Of a stretch of 64,000 bases of DNA, positions 8,327 through 17,557 are shown piece by piece. The DNA lies in contig JAHDNZ010000046.1 of NCBI GenBank assembly GCA_018435125.1, positions 20,371 through 84,370 of the forward strand, written 5' to 3'. Both the position numbers and the translations under genes were made by a program. The notes below the pieces were generated by a model that was given only the letters and a program-made list of their open reading frames with translations, was not told the DNA's origin and did not search any database. The first letter of the stretch is position 1, and the number at the start of each line of letters is the position of its first letter. Origin of the DNA: Bacillota bacterium (GTDB lineage: Bacteria > Bacillota > DTU065).

Positions 8327-9493
8327 ATGAAAAAGAAAGGTTTATGGATTGCAATTGCAATTGTTGTTATAGCTGCAGTTGTAGTTTACTTTGCATTTTT
8401 TGCTGGCAAAGAGAAAACTGCTTCTTCAAAGCAGGAAATAGTTAAAGTCGGTTTTATAGGTCCACTTACAGGTCCTGCGGCTGCGTATGGAATCAATGCC
8501 AGAAACGGAGCTCAAATAGCTATCGAAGCTATTAACGCTGAGGGTGGTATCTTAGGTGGTAAGAAAATCGAACTCCTAATTGAAGACAATCAAGGCGATG
8601 AATCTGAAACTGTTAACATTATGAATAAACTGATTGATCAGGAAAAAGTAGTGGCTATTGTGGGCCCGGTTACTACAGGCCCAACAACTGTAGCTGCAGG
8701 CATTGCCGGTGATAAAAAAGTACCTATTGTTTCTCCAACTGCTACCGGCGATAATATTACTAAGCTTAGTGATTATGTTTCCCGTGTCTGTTTTTATGAT
8801 TCCTATCAAGGCCCGGTTATGGCTAAATTTGCTCTTGAAAACCTCGAAAAGAAAACCGCTGCCATTTTGTATGACAACACTAATGACTATTCTATGGGTT
8901 TGGCAGATTCTTTTGCTCTTACCTTTGCAGAAAATGGTGGGGAGATCTTGATTAAAGAAGCTTTTACGGCAGGAGATCAAGACTTTAATTCTCAGCTTAC
9001 CAAAATTGCAGCTCTTAATCCCGACATTGTCTATGTGCCGGCTTATTACAGTGATGATGCCCAGATTCTACTCCAGGCGCGTCAGATCGGCATGACGGCT
9101 ATCTTTATGGGTGGAGATGGCTGGGATTCCCAAGATCTAATTAATGGTGCCGGTGCCGCAGCTGAAGGATGCTATTTTACAACCCACTACTCCGCTGCAG
9201 ACACTTCAGAGCTGGTGCAGGAGTTTTTACAAAAGTATAGTGAAAAATATAATGCTGAACCTAACTTTGCCGGACCTTTGGGCTATGATGCAGCTCTGCT
9301 TCTAGCCGATGCCATTGAAAGAGCCGGTGAACCCAATCCCGAAAAGATAAATGCTGCGATTTTAGAAACTAAAGGTTTTATTGGTGTAACAGGTGAGTTT
9401 AGTTTTGATATAAATCGCAATCCTCTCAAAGAAGTCACTATTGCAACCGTAACAGATGGTAAATTTGTTTTGGTTGATAAAGTTCGTCCGTAA
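8327..9493 (+). CDS. livK: Branched-chain amino acid ABC transporter, substrate-binding protein
   Basis: 388 residues with a hydrophobic N-terminal segment (about 4-24) and then a periplasmic-binding fold of the Leu/Ile/Val family: IKVGFIGPLTGPAAAYG-like start, AIVGPVTTGPTTVAAG, GDQDFNSQLTKIAALNPD, FMGGDGWDS and NFAGPLGYDAALLLADAIE. No lipobox cysteine is seen near the signal segment, so it may be membrane-anchored by an uncleaved signal or otherwise tethered, which is unusual for a Gram-positive binding protein. ATG 8327 follows GGGAGGA. The 217 bp upstream hold only a short hairpin (GGCAG/CTGCC, 8268-8282, then TTTT) and no clear promoter. Confidence 0.93.
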   Translation: MKKKGLWIAIAIVVIAAVVVYFAFFAGKEKTASSKQEIVKVGFIGPLTGPAAAYGINARNGAQIAIEAINAEGGILGGKKIELLIEDNQGDESETVNIMNKLIDQEKVVAIVGPVTTGPTTVAAGIAGDKKVPIVSPTATGDNITKLSDYVSRVCFYDSYQGPVMAKFALENLEKKTAAILYDNTNDYSMGLADSFALTFAENGGEILIKEAFTAGDQDFNSQLTKIAALNPDIVYVPAYYSDDAQILLQARQIGMTAIFMGGDGWDSQDLINGAGAAAEGCYFTTHYSAADTSELVQEFLQKYSEKYNAEPNFAGPLGYDAALLLADAIERAGEPNPEKINAAILETKGFIGVTGEFSFDINRNPLKEVTIATVTDGKFVLVDKVRP

Positions 9494-9504
9494 AATGCTT
9501 TAGT

Positions 9505-9527
9505 AGGGGGGCTTTGGCCCCCCTTTG
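9505..9527 (+). terminator. Intra-operon terminator between livK and livH
   Basis: AGGGGGGC (9505-9512), loop TTTG, GCCCCCCT (9517-9524) and then a short T tract. The very GC-rich stem with a weak U-tract suggests partial termination or 3'-end stabilisation. That would give more binding protein than permease, as is common in ABC importer operons. Confidence 0.7.
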
Positions 9528-9552
9528 CCTTATTAAGAAAGAAGGTGTAGAG

Positions 9553-10431
9553 ATGGGGCTTTTTATTCAACAGATAGTCAATGGTATCGCCCTTGGCAGT
9601 ATCTACGCCCTTATCGCTTTAGGATATACAATGGTTTATGGCATTATCCGTCTTATAAATTTTGCTCATGGTGATATCTATATGCTGGGAGCTTTTGTAG
9701 GCTATTTTGCTTTAACTACTTATAAACTCCCTTTTGGTGTGAGTCTAGCCTTAGCTATGTTAATTCCGGCACTTCTTGGCATGCTCATTGAAAGGGTAGC
9801 TTATCGACCTCTAAGAAAAGCACCTAGCATTGCTGTTTTAATTACAGCTATCGGTGTGTCTTTACTTATAGAAAACCTGGCCATGCTGTGGTTTTCACCG
9901 GATCCACGTCCTTTTCCACAGATATTTCCTCTAAGACCTTTAGAATTAAGTGGAATAAGAGTTTCCATTCCTCAAGTTATTGTCTTTATTACTGCTGTTA
10001 TTTTAATGATGGCCTTAAATTTCTTAGTTCAAAAAACCAAAGTCGGCAAGGCCATGCGAGCTGTAAGTCAGGACAAAGAAGCAGCTAGTCTAATGGGTAT
10101 TGATATCAACCGGATTATTTCCTTAACTTTTGCTTTGGGATCAGCTCTGGCAGGTGCTGCCGGGGTAATGGTAGGAGTTATTTACCCCCGAATTCAACCC
10201 CTAATGGGTGTGATGCCAGGCTTAAAAGCTTTTGTGGCCGCAGTACTAGGTGGCATCGGTAGTATCCCGGGAGCTATGCTTGGCGGTCTTATTATGGGTC
10301 TTACCGAAAGCCTGGTTACAGCCTTGATCTCATCTACTTGGCGCGATGCTATAGCTTTTAGTCTTTTAATTGTGATTTTACTGGTAAAACCGACTGGAAT
10401 CCTAGGCAAATCAATGCGAGAGAAGGTGTAA
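9553..10431 (+). CDS. livH: Branched-chain amino acid ABC transporter permease LivH
   Basis: 292-residue polytopic membrane protein. It carries GLFIQQIVNGIALGSIYALI and LGYTMVYGIIRLINFAHGD, the hallmark of LivH permeases, and the cytoplasmic loop GKAMRAVSQDKEAASLMGID that contacts the ATPases. About eight membrane segments are visible. ATG 9553 follows GAAGGTG; a longer frame would run through the terminator stem. livM follows after 2 bp. Confidence 0.95.
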   Translation: MGLFIQQIVNGIALGSIYALIALGYTMVYGIIRLINFAHGDIYMLGAFVGYFALTTYKLPFGVSLALAMLIPALLGMLIERVAYRPLRKAPSIAVLITAIGVSLLIENLAMLWFSPDPRPFPQIFPLRPLELSGIRVSIPQVIVFITAVILMMALNFLVQKTKVGKAMRAVSQDKEAASLMGIDINRIISLTFALGSALAGAAGVMVGVIYPRIQPLMGVMPGLKAFVAAVLGGIGSIPGAMLGGLIMGLTESLVTALISSTWRDAIAFSLLIVILLVKPTGILGKSMREKV

Positions 10432-10433
10432 GA

Positions 10434-11396
10434 ATGACCTTAGAAACAAAACAAAAGAAGCCAGATGGTTATCTTATGCTTTTTTTAGCTCTTCTTATCC
10501 TAAGCGTTAATCTCTTGCTAATAAGTGGCAAAATGCCTGCCTATTATAAAGGCATATTGGGATTTGCCGGTATTAATATTATTTTGGCAGTCTCATTAAA
10601 TCTTATTAATGGTATTACCGGTCAATTTTCGCTGGGGCATGCCGGTTTTATGGCTGTGGGAGCTTATGTTTCAGCACTTATTTCTATCTACCTTAAATGG
10701 CCTTTAATATTGGCATTACTTTTGGGGGCCGTAGTAGCAGCTCTTTTAGGGATAATAATTGGTTTACCTACCTTAAGATTAAAGGGAGATTATTTGGCTA
10801 TTGCCACCTTGGGGATGGGCGAAATTATTAGGGTGGTATTGTTAAATTTGGAAATTACTAAAGGAGCTAGAGGCCTTACAGCTATTCCCCGTTCCACCAG
10901 TATATATCTGGTGGAACTAGTGGCTTTTATTACGGTTATCTTTACGGTAAACTTAATGCGTTCAACTCATGGCAGAGCACTGCTATCCATCAGAGAAGAT
11001 GAAATTGCTTCCGAAGCTATGGGGATTAATACTACTTTTTATAAAGTATTTGCTTTTGCCACCGGAGCTTTTTTTGCTGGTTTAGCAGGAGGCCTTTTTG
11101 CCCATCTTATGGGTTATATCGCTCCTAAAAATTTTGAGTTTATGCGTTCGATCGAGATTCTAGTAATGGTAGTTTTAGGAGGACTGGGTTCTATTACAGG
11201 CTCTATTGTGGCTACAATTATTCTTACCATTTTGCCTGAGGCTTTGCGTAGTTTCTCCCAATATCGTATGGTTCTTTATTCTGGCTTACTTATCATTATG
11301 ATGCTTTTTAGACCCCAGGGACTGATGGGAACAAAAGAACTCCAAGTTAGAGAAGTTTTTAGACTATTTGGCTTCGGAGGTGGTAAGAATGTCTGA
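10434..11396 (+). CDS. livM: Branched-chain amino acid ABC transporter permease LivM
   Basis: 320 residues and multiple membrane spans, with the family motifs LINGITGQFSLGHAGFMAVG and RGRALLSIREDEIASEAMG-like (HGRALLSIREDEIA), then PKNFEFMRSIEILVMVVLGG. It forms the heteromeric channel with LivH. The 3' end overlaps livG by 8 bp. Confidence 0.95.
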   Translation: MTLETKQKKPDGYLMLFLALLILSVNLLLISGKMPAYYKGILGFAGINIILAVSLNLINGITGQFSLGHAGFMAVGAYVSALISIYLKWPLILALLLGAVVAALLGIIIGLPTLRLKGDYLAIATLGMGEIIRVVLLNLEITKGARGLTAIPRSTSIYLVELVAFITVIFTVNLMRSTHGRALLSIREDEIASEAMGINTTFYKVFAFATGAFFAGLAGGLFAHLMGYIAPKNFEFMRSIEILVMVVLGGLGSITGSIVATIILTILPEALRSFSQYRMVLYSGLLIIMMLFRPQGLMGTKELQVREVFRLFGFGGGKNV

Positions 11397-12162
11397 AACT
11401 AACCTTCTTGAAGCCAAATGTGTAACTATGAACTTTGGTGGTCTTACCGCTGTAGCCAACCTGAGCTTTGAGCTTAAAAAAGGAGAACTAGTTGGTTTAA
11501 TCGGTCCAAACGGAGCCGGGAAAACTACGGTTTTTAACATGTTAACCGGAGTTTATTCGCCTTCTTTTGGCACAATTCATTTAGAAGACGAGCTTATCTC
11601 CAAACTCCCTCCCTATAGAATTACCCAAAAAGGTATTGCCCGGACATTTCAAAACATTCGTCTTTTTAATCAGCTAAGTGTAACCGACAATGTCCGGATT
11701 GCCTTTCACACTCGTAAATTATACCCTATTTATAACTCAATTTTTCTAACCCCAAACTTTTTCAAGCAGGAAAGAGCTATTGCAGATGATACCAAAGCGC
11801 TTCTAAGTTTGCTTCACCTAGAAGAAAGAGCAGAGGATAAAGCCTGCAATCTTTCCTATGGACAGATGCGTCGTTTGGAGATTGCCAGAGCCCTGGCTAC
11901 AGGACCCAAGGTACTGCTTTTAGATGAACCAGCAGCTGGCATGAATCCTCAAGAAACCGAAGAATTAACAGCACTGATTGCCCTAATTAGAGAAAAGTTT
12001 GATCTGACGATCCTGCTTATCGAGCATGATATGACTCTGGTAATGAAACTATGTGAAAGAATAATGGTTCTAGATTATGGAATTCAAATCGCCAGTGGTA
12101 CACCTCTTGAAATACGTCAAAACAAGCGGGTTATCGAAGCTTACCTGGGAGAGGAGGTTTAG
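11389..12162 (+). CDS. livG: Branched-chain amino acid ABC transporter ATP-binding protein LivG
   Basis: 257-residue ABC ATPase: Walker A GPNGAGKTT (about 39-47), Q-loop RTFQNIRLF, signature LSYGQMRRLEIARAL, Walker B VLLLDEPAAGMNP and H-loop LIEHD. The C-terminal extension (VIEAYLGEEV) is typical of LivG. ATG 11389 follows GGAGGTGG, which lies inside livM. Confidence 0.95.
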   Translation: MSETNLLEAKCVTMNFGGLTAVANLSFELKKGELVGLIGPNGAGKTTVFNMLTGVYSPSFGTIHLEDELISKLPPYRITQKGIARTFQNIRLFNQLSVTDNVRIAFHTRKLYPIYNSIFLTPNFFKQERAIADDTKALLSLLHLEERAEDKACNLSYGQMRRLEIARALATGPKVLLLDEPAAGMNPQETEELTALIALIREKFDLTILLIEHDMTLVMKLCERIMVLDYGIQIASGTPLEIRQNKRVIEAYLGEEV

Positions 12163-12164
12163 AA

Positions 12165-12869
12165 ATGTTAGAGATAAAAAACCTCCATGTTTATTATGGA
12201 CAGATCCATGCCTTAAAAGGCGTATCTTTTGTGGTAAGAAAAGGAGAGATAGTTACCTTAATAGGTGGTAACGGAGCCGGAAAGACTACCACTCTAAAAA
12301 CAATTTCGGGTTTGATTCCCTTAAAAGAAGGGGAGATCCTTTATCAGGGAGAAAGTATAACAGGAGTTAAGGCTCATGATCTTGTAAGCCAAGGACTTGT
12401 TCAAGTGCCTGAGGGTAGACATGTTTTTCCCTCGATGAGCGTCCAGGAAAACCTTGATTTAGGTGCTTATACTAGAAAAGATAAAAAAGCTGTGAAAGAG
12501 GATTTGGATAAGGTCTTTCACCTCTTTCCAAGACTTAAGGAAAGAAGACAGCAGTTAGCCGGGACGTTATCCGGTGGTGAACAGCAGATGCTGGCAATGG
12601 CCAGAGCTCTTATGAGCAGTCCGAAACTTTTGCTTTTAGATGAACCTTCGATGGGACTTGCTCCTCTTTTAGTAAGAGAGATCTTTAATATTGTCACCGA
12701 GATCAACTCGACCGGAGTAACGATTTTGCTGGTTGAGCAAAATGCCAACATGGCCCTTTCTATTGCTAATCGTGGCTATGTTATTGAGACAGGCCGCGTA
12801 GTTTTAGAGGGTGAGGCTGCTAGTCTAGCTGCAAATGAAGCAGTCAAAAAAGCTTATCTTGGTGGCTAG
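12165..12869 (+). CDS. livF: Branched-chain amino acid ABC transporter ATP-binding protein LivF
   Basis: 234-residue ABC ATPase: Walker A GGNGAGKTT (about 34-42), VPEGRHVFPSMSVQENL (typical of LivF), signature LSGGEQQMLAMARAL, Walker B LLLLDEPSMGL and H-loop VEQN. It completes a full livKHMGF importer driven by two different ATPases. It starts 2 bp after livG with its own GGAGG. Confidence 0.95.
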   Translation: MLEIKNLHVYYGQIHALKGVSFVVRKGEIVTLIGGNGAGKTTTLKTISGLIPLKEGEILYQGESITGVKAHDLVSQGLVQVPEGRHVFPSMSVQENLDLGAYTRKDKKAVKEDLDKVFHLFPRLKERRQQLAGTLSGGEQQMLAMARALMSSPKLLLLDEPSMGLAPLLVREIFNIVTEINSTGVTILLVEQNANMALSIANRGYVIETGRVVLEGEAASLAANEAVKKAYLGG

Positions 12870-12883
12870 GAGGTTTAAGGGTA

Positions 12884-13531
12884 ATGTTTATTAAACAGAT
12901 TATGAGTTCTGTTCCTATTACTATCTCTCCGGAGGCCGGTATTTTAGAAGCTGCTAATCTAATGAAAGAAAAAAAGATACGCAGACTTCCTGTGGTTAAA
13001 GGAGATAAACTTGTAGGTATTATTACCGAGATGGATATTCTTAAAGTCCAGCCCTCTCAAGCTACAACTCTCAGTGTTTTTGAGGTTAACTATCTTTTGA
13101 CCAAGATGCGAGTAAGCGATGTAATGACCAAAAACCCTTTAACGATCTCAGCTGAAGCTACTTTAGAAGAAGCAGCTCTTATTATGCGTGAAAATGAAGT
13201 CGGTGGTTTACCGGTTTTGGCTAATAACAAGCTAGTTGGTGTTATTACCGAAAGCAATATTTTCGATGCTTTTATTGATCTTTTAGGGTTAAAAAGAGCG
13301 GGTACTAGGTTGACTATAGAAGTTATTGACAGACCGGGTATTTTGGCCGAAATTGGCCAAATCACAGCTAAACACAATGTCAATGTCAGCAGTTTCGCAG
13401 CTTACTATCCGGAAGAGAAAAAGTCGGTTTTAGTGGTAAGATTAGAGGCAACGAAGGTAGAAGAGATTTGTAAAGATATTGAAAAGCTAGGACATAAGGT
13501 TACTCATATTGCTCACTATGGTATAAAGTAA
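12884..13531 (+). CDS. CBS-pair plus ACT-domain regulatory protein
   Basis: 215 residues. CBS motif 1 (IMSSVPITISPEAGILEAAN, about 5-60) and CBS motif 2 (MTKNPLTISAEATLEEAALI, about 80-135) are followed by an ACT domain (IEVIDRPGILAEIGQITAKH, about 144-215). CBS pairs bind adenosyl nucleotides and ACT domains bind amino acids. As the last gene behind livF it is a plausible sensor of amino-acid supply. It resembles AcuB-type proteins, but nothing here supports an acetoin role. Family identity is firm; the function is inference. Confidence 0.85.
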   Translation: MFIKQIMSSVPITISPEAGILEAANLMKEKKIRRLPVVKGDKLVGIITEMDILKVQPSQATTLSVFEVNYLLTKMRVSDVMTKNPLTISAEATLEEAALIMRENEVGGLPVLANNKLVGVITESNIFDAFIDLLGLKRAGTRLTIEVIDRPGILAEIGQITAKHNVNVSSFAAYYPEEKKSVLVVRLEATKVEEICKDIEKLGHKVTHIAHYGIK

Positions 13532-13587
13532 ACGCATAAAAAGACCCCCTAATGTCCATCCTAAGTTTGCTGAAAGGGGCTAGAAAG

Positions 13588-13806
13588 ATGGACATTGCCA
13601 GGACACAGGTCTATCACTGTCCCAGTTGTTGTACCGATACCAGCCACACAGTAAGAACAAAACATGGTACTACCTATGGCGTAATTTGCAACAGGTGTCA
13701 GACAGCATCTCTAGTTCGAAAAGACGACCTGCTGTTTTATCAGGACTTGTGGGAAGATGAAGTCCGAGCTATCCTTATGAGCTTAGATAATCCCGAAGAC
13801 AAATAA
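13588..13806 (+). CDS. Small zinc-ribbon protein of unknown function
   Basis: 72 residues with a treble-clef-like arrangement: CPSCC at 11-15 and CNRC at 35-38, an acidic C-terminal half, and no membrane segment. Two CxxC pairs should bind one zinc. ATG 13588 follows GAAAGGGGC; an upstream ATG at 13552 has no ribosome binding site. An imperfect hairpin (CCCCCT ... AGGGG) overlaps the ribosome binding site. It is followed by a strong terminator, so it ends the liv transcription unit or forms its own. No specific family is recognised. Confidence 0.7.
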   Translation: MDIARTQVYHCPSCCTDTSHTVRTKHGTTYGVICNRCQTASLVRKDDLLFYQDLWEDEVRAILMSLDNPEDK

Positions 13807-13807
13807 A

Positions 13808-13839
13808 ACTCCAAGCAGTCAACTGCCTGGAGTTTTTTT
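13808..13839 (+). terminator. Intrinsic terminator after the zinc-ribbon gene
   Basis: ACTCCAAGCAGT (13808-13819) pairs imperfectly with CTGCCTGGAGT (13823-13833) and is followed by seven T. The 206 bp from there to the next gene are AT-rich with nothing recognisable. Confidence 0.85.
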
Positions 13840-14045
13840 AAGGAATTTGGCTGGAAATACTAAAAGGTGTTTTTATTAAAAGAGCTAATTTAGCTAAGTG
13901 CAGTTTGTTGAGGGTAGTTTTCATGGCCTTGTTAGGTTTAGGACAAGAAACAGTTGCCAAAAGTGCTAAAAGGTTTAAAAAATGATAAAGAAGGTAAAGA
14001 AAGCTTTAATGGGAATTAAGGTAGTTAAGACAAGGGGGCAACAAA

Positions 14046-14498
14046 ATGGAAGATCGCTTAGCTTTTGTATTGGCGGAATTAATAAAAAGCTTAATTCACG
14101 GTGATGATGAATACCCTGAAGAATCTGCTATTATAGCTCGAGCTGTTCAGCTTGGTATTAATAAAGACGAACTGGAAATAATTGGACCTCTAGTGATAAA
14201 AGAGGAACAAAAAGGTCAAACTTATTGCTGTGAAGAAGTAAATGGGAAACGTGTGTTTTCCAAAAAAGAACAACTGCTTTTAGAGGAAAAACATATTAAT
14301 GCTTTGCTCTATATGGTTAATAATGGTATAATTTCCGGCGCAGAGCTCGATGCGGTTTTAGTGTTTGCCCAAGGATTTGCTAAAAATCCTCACGAAACCG
14401 ACTACCTTTTAAAAGCACTAAATTTAGTATTTCCAGATCAAGCAAGAAATCAATTTTTAACCGGTGCTATATATAATAATAAAGAGCTTCTGAACTGA
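14046..14498 (+). CDS. Smg/DUF494-like protein upstream of topA
   Basis: 150 residues, all helical and acidic. The N-terminal part (MEDRLAFVLAELIKSLIHGD) and the C-terminal part (KEQLLLEEKHINALLYMVNNGIIS in outline, then ETDYLLKALNLVF) resemble the layout of Smg/DUF494 proteins. Those are also encoded next to topA in many bacteria and end with a predicted helix that follows an acidic linker. Similarity was judged by eye and is weak. The biochemical function of DUF494 is unknown. It is separated from topA by 16 bp, so the two are likely cotranscribed. Confidence 0.6.
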   Translation: MEDRLAFVLAELIKSLIHGDDEYPEESAIIARAVQLGINKDELEIIGPLVIKEEQKGQTYCCEEVNGKRVFSKKEQLLLEEKHINALLYMVNNGIISGAELDAVLVFAQGFAKNPHETDYLLKALNLVFPDQARNQFLTGAIYNNKELLN

Positions 14499-14514
14499 GA
14501 AAGGATGAGCTTTA

Positions 14515-16602
14515 ATGGCCAAAACTCTAGTTGTTGTCGAATCCCCAGCTAAAGCAAAAACTATCAAAAAGTTTCTCGGCACAAATTATACAATTGAAGC
14601 TTCTATGGGACATATAAGGGATCTTCCCAAAAGTCAGTTCGGTGTCGATATAAAAAATGGCTTTACACCTAAATATATTACTATACGCGGTAAGGGAGAG
14701 TTATTAAAAAAACTCAAAACTCAGGCTAAAAAAGCGGATCGTATCTTTTTAGCTACAGACCCTGATCGTGAGGGCGAAGCTATTGCCTGGCATTTAGCGG
14801 AAATTCTAGATCTTGATCCTAAAAAGCCGGTTCGTATTACCTTTAACGAAATTACTAAAGAGGCTGTTAAAGAGGCGACTAAAAAACCTCGCAGTGTGAA
14901 CATTGATCTGGTAGATGCCCAGCAAACCAGACGGATCCTAGATAGAATTGTAGGTTATAAACTAAGCCCGCTATTATGGCGTAAAATAAAAAAAGGCCTT
15001 AGTGCCGGGCGAGTTCAGTCGGTTGCTGTAAGGCTGATTTGTGAAAAAGAAGAAGAGATTGCCAACTTCAACAAAGAAGAATACTGGACTATTGAAGGTT
15101 TATTTTTGACAAAAAATGGCGAACTAAAAGCTAAGCTAACTAAATTGCAGGGTGAAAAACCAATACTACCCAACAAAGAAATTACTTCAGAGCTGTTACA
15201 AAAGTTAAAGAACCAGGATTATAAGATTTTGGAGGTAGATAAGAAAGACAGAAAAAGAAATCCCTCTCCTCCTTTTACTACCTCAACCTTGCAACAAGAA
15301 GCCTGGCGCAGATTAAACTTTGCCGCCTCTAGGACTATGCGGGTAGCCCAGGAATTATATGAAGGCATTGAAATCGGTAAAGAAGGATCTTTGGGGCTTA
15401 TTACTTACATGCGTACAGATTCTGTACGTATCTCGGATCAAGCAGTCCTACAGGCTGAAAAGTTTATCCAAAATGAGCTTGGCAAAGAATATCTTCCAAA
15501 AGAGAAGCGAGTTTATCAAAGCTCTAAAAAAGTTCAGGATGCACACGAAGCAATTAGACCTAGCTATGTTGATAAAACCCCTGAAAGCCTTAAACCGTTT
15601 CTTACCAGAGATCAGTTTAGGTTATATCAACTTATTTGGCTAAGGTTTCTCTCAAGTCAAGCTGCCAGTGCAGTCTTTGACACTGTTTCTGTGCGGATTG
15701 GCAGTACTGAGGCCCAGTTTACGGCTTCAGGCTCAACATTAAAATTTGCGGGATTTTTGCAGCTATATCCTGATCAAGAAAAAGAGCTAGATTCAGAATT
15801 ACCTTTGGTTACAGCAGGTTTAGCTACCGATTTAAAACAACTCTTTAGTGAACAGCATTTTACCCAACCACCACCTCGTTATTCACAAGCCAGCCTAGTT
15901 AAAGAACTGGAAGATCAAGGCATTGGTCGCCCTAGTACCTATGCTGCTATTATTGAGACCATTAAAAAGCGAGGTTATGTAGTAGAAGAAGATAAACGTT
16001 TGGTGCCAACGGAATTAGGTCAGGTAACCATAGATCTACTAAAAGACCATTTTAGTGATATTGTCGATGTCGATTTTACAAGAGAGCTAGAAGAAAAACT
16101 AGACAGCATCGAAGATGGCCAAAATTCGCCGCTAAAAATCCTGGAGGAGTTTTACAGTTCATTTGCCAAAGAGTTGCAAGAGGCTGAAGATAAAGCTGGT
16201 AAAATATTAATTGCGGATGAAGTTACCGATGAGCCTTGTCCTAATTGCGGTAAATTACTAGTCATTAAGATGGGACGCTTTGGCAAATTTTTAGCTTGTC
16301 CGGGTTTTCCCGACTGCAAATTTACCAAGCCTCTATTAAAGCAGATGCCGGGCACGTGCCCTTTGGATAATGGTAATTTAGTTGAACGTCGTTCTAAAAA
16401 AGGCCGCGTATTTTATGGCTGTGAAAACTACCCCCAATGTGAGTTTATCTCCTGGTATCCGCCGACTAAAGAAAAATGTCCACATTGTAAGACAACGATG
16501 GGTCTAAAAGGGAGAGGTTCTAAACAAGAATTAATCTGTCTCAACAAAGACTGTGGCTATACTCAAAAAGCGGAGATGAGTGAAAATGGCAAGTTTAGTT
16601 GA
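14515..16602 (+). CDS. topA: DNA topoisomerase I
   Basis: 695-residue type IA topoisomerase. The Toprim domain has VVESPAKAKTIKKFLG (about 6-21) and DPDREGEAIAWHLAE. The central domain holds the active-site tyrosine in GLITYMRTDSVRIS (about residue 299), and the GIGRPSTYA motif follows. Three C-terminal zinc-ribbon modules close the protein: CPNC...CPGFPDC, CPLDNGN...CENYPQC and CPHC...CLNKDC. The second module has only three cysteines. The enzyme relaxes negative supercoils behind transcription. Its 3' end overlaps xerC. Confidence 0.97.
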   Translation: MAKTLVVVESPAKAKTIKKFLGTNYTIEASMGHIRDLPKSQFGVDIKNGFTPKYITIRGKGELLKKLKTQAKKADRIFLATDPDREGEAIAWHLAEILDLDPKKPVRITFNEITKEAVKEATKKPRSVNIDLVDAQQTRRILDRIVGYKLSPLLWRKIKKGLSAGRVQSVAVRLICEKEEEIANFNKEEYWTIEGLFLTKNGELKAKLTKLQGEKPILPNKEITSELLQKLKNQDYKILEVDKKDRKRNPSPPFTTSTLQQEAWRRLNFAASRTMRVAQELYEGIEIGKEGSLGLITYMRTDSVRISDQAVLQAEKFIQNELGKEYLPKEKRVYQSSKKVQDAHEAIRPSYVDKTPESLKPFLTRDQFRLYQLIWLRFLSSQAASAVFDTVSVRIGSTEAQFTASGSTLKFAGFLQLYPDQEKELDSELPLVTAGLATDLKQLFSEQHFTQPPPRYSQASLVKELEDQGIGRPSTYAAIIETIKKRGYVVEEDKRLVPTELGQVTIDLLKDHFSDIVDVDFTRELEEKLDSIEDGQNSPLKILEEFYSSFAKELQEAEDKAGKILIADEVTDEPCPNCGKLLVIKMGRFGKFLACPGFPDCKFTKPLLKQMPGTCPLDNGNLVERRSKKGRVFYGCENYPQCEFISWYPPTKEKCPHCKTTMGLKGRGSKQELICLNKDCGYTQKAEMSENGKFS

Positions 16603-17497
16603 GCAAGATAAGGTGAATAAATGGCTGGAACATTTTATCTTTTATTTGGAAGTAGAAAGAGGGTATTCGAAGAATACCACCGCCAGCTATACCACAGATT
16701 TAAAAGAATATCTTGAGTTTGTTGAAACAGACAAAAACTACGATCTGTCCTCACAGATGTTAAGGCGTTATCTTACTTATCTGTATGAGTTAAAGAGAGA
16801 AAAGAGCACTGTTGCCAGGAAGCTGGCGGCACTGAGAAGCTTTTTTCGCTTTTTACAAAAAAAAGAAATCTATACCGAAGATCCCATGGTTTCTATAAAA
16901 ACGCCCAAAAGAGGTCTTTATTTGCCTGAGTTTCTTTACCCTAATGAAATGGAAATATTACTGAAAACACCTAAGCTAAATACTCCGCTTGGCAAAAGAG
17001 ATCGGGCGATAATCGAAGTTTTCTACAGCTCAGGGCTCCGTTTAAGTGAACTAGTAGGCTTAAATTTAACTGATATTGACTGGGATGTAGGTTATCTGCA
17101 TATTCTGGGCAAAGGGAATAAAGAGCGTTTAACTCCTCTGGGCTATTATGCAGGTGAATCATTAGAAGACTATCTTCAAAACGCACGGCCTAAGCTGTTA
17201 AAAACACAAGAAACCGAGGCGGTTTTTCTCAGTAACCGGGGACAGAGAATTAACAGGCGCACAGTAGAATATATGTTGGATAAATATGTTCTTCAGGCAG
17301 GATTAAACAGCGGTATTTCACCCCATGCTCTAAGACATACCTTTGCTACCCATATGCTTGAAAACGGAGCTGATATCAGGTCTGTGCAAGAACTTTTAGG
17401 ACATGAAAATGTTTCCACCACCCAGATCTATACCCATTTGAGCCGTAAGAAACTACGTGAGGTCTATTTTGCTACCCATCCTCGGGCTAAAAGCTAA
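16586..17497 (+). CDS. xerC: Tyrosine recombinase XerC
   Basis: About 303 residues. The N-terminal SAM-like core-binding domain (YLEVERGYSKNTTASYTTDL) is followed by a catalytic domain with the tyrosine-recombinase set: R in YSSGLRLSELVGL, K in GKGNKERLTPLG, HxLR in SPHALRHTFATHML, H in LLGHENVSTTQIY, and the nucleophile Y just after it. It resolves chromosome dimers at dif. The position between topA and hslV matches the Firmicutes xerC (codV) rather than a phage integrase. ATG 16586 is 10 nt after GGAG; the GTG at 16580 is an alternative. trmFO, usually between topA and xerC in this synteny, is absent here. Confidence 0.92.
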   Translation: MASLVEQDKVNKWLEHFIFYLEVERGYSKNTTASYTTDLKEYLEFVETDKNYDLSSQMLRRYLTYLYELKREKSTVARKLAALRSFFRFLQKKEIYTEDPMVSIKTPKRGLYLPEFLYPNEMEILLKTPKLNTPLGKRDRAIIEVFYSSGLRLSELVGLNLTDIDWDVGYLHILGKGNKERLTPLGYYAGESLEDYLQNARPKLLKTQETEAVFLSNRGQRINRRTVEYMLDKYVLQAGLNSGISPHALRHTFATHMLENGADIRSVQELLGHENVSTTQIYTHLSRKKLREVYFATHPRAKS

Positions 17498-17557
17498 AAA
17501 AATTATAGGGCTATATGTAAACACCTATCTAGTCTTGAGGATAAGGAGGTTTTATAG

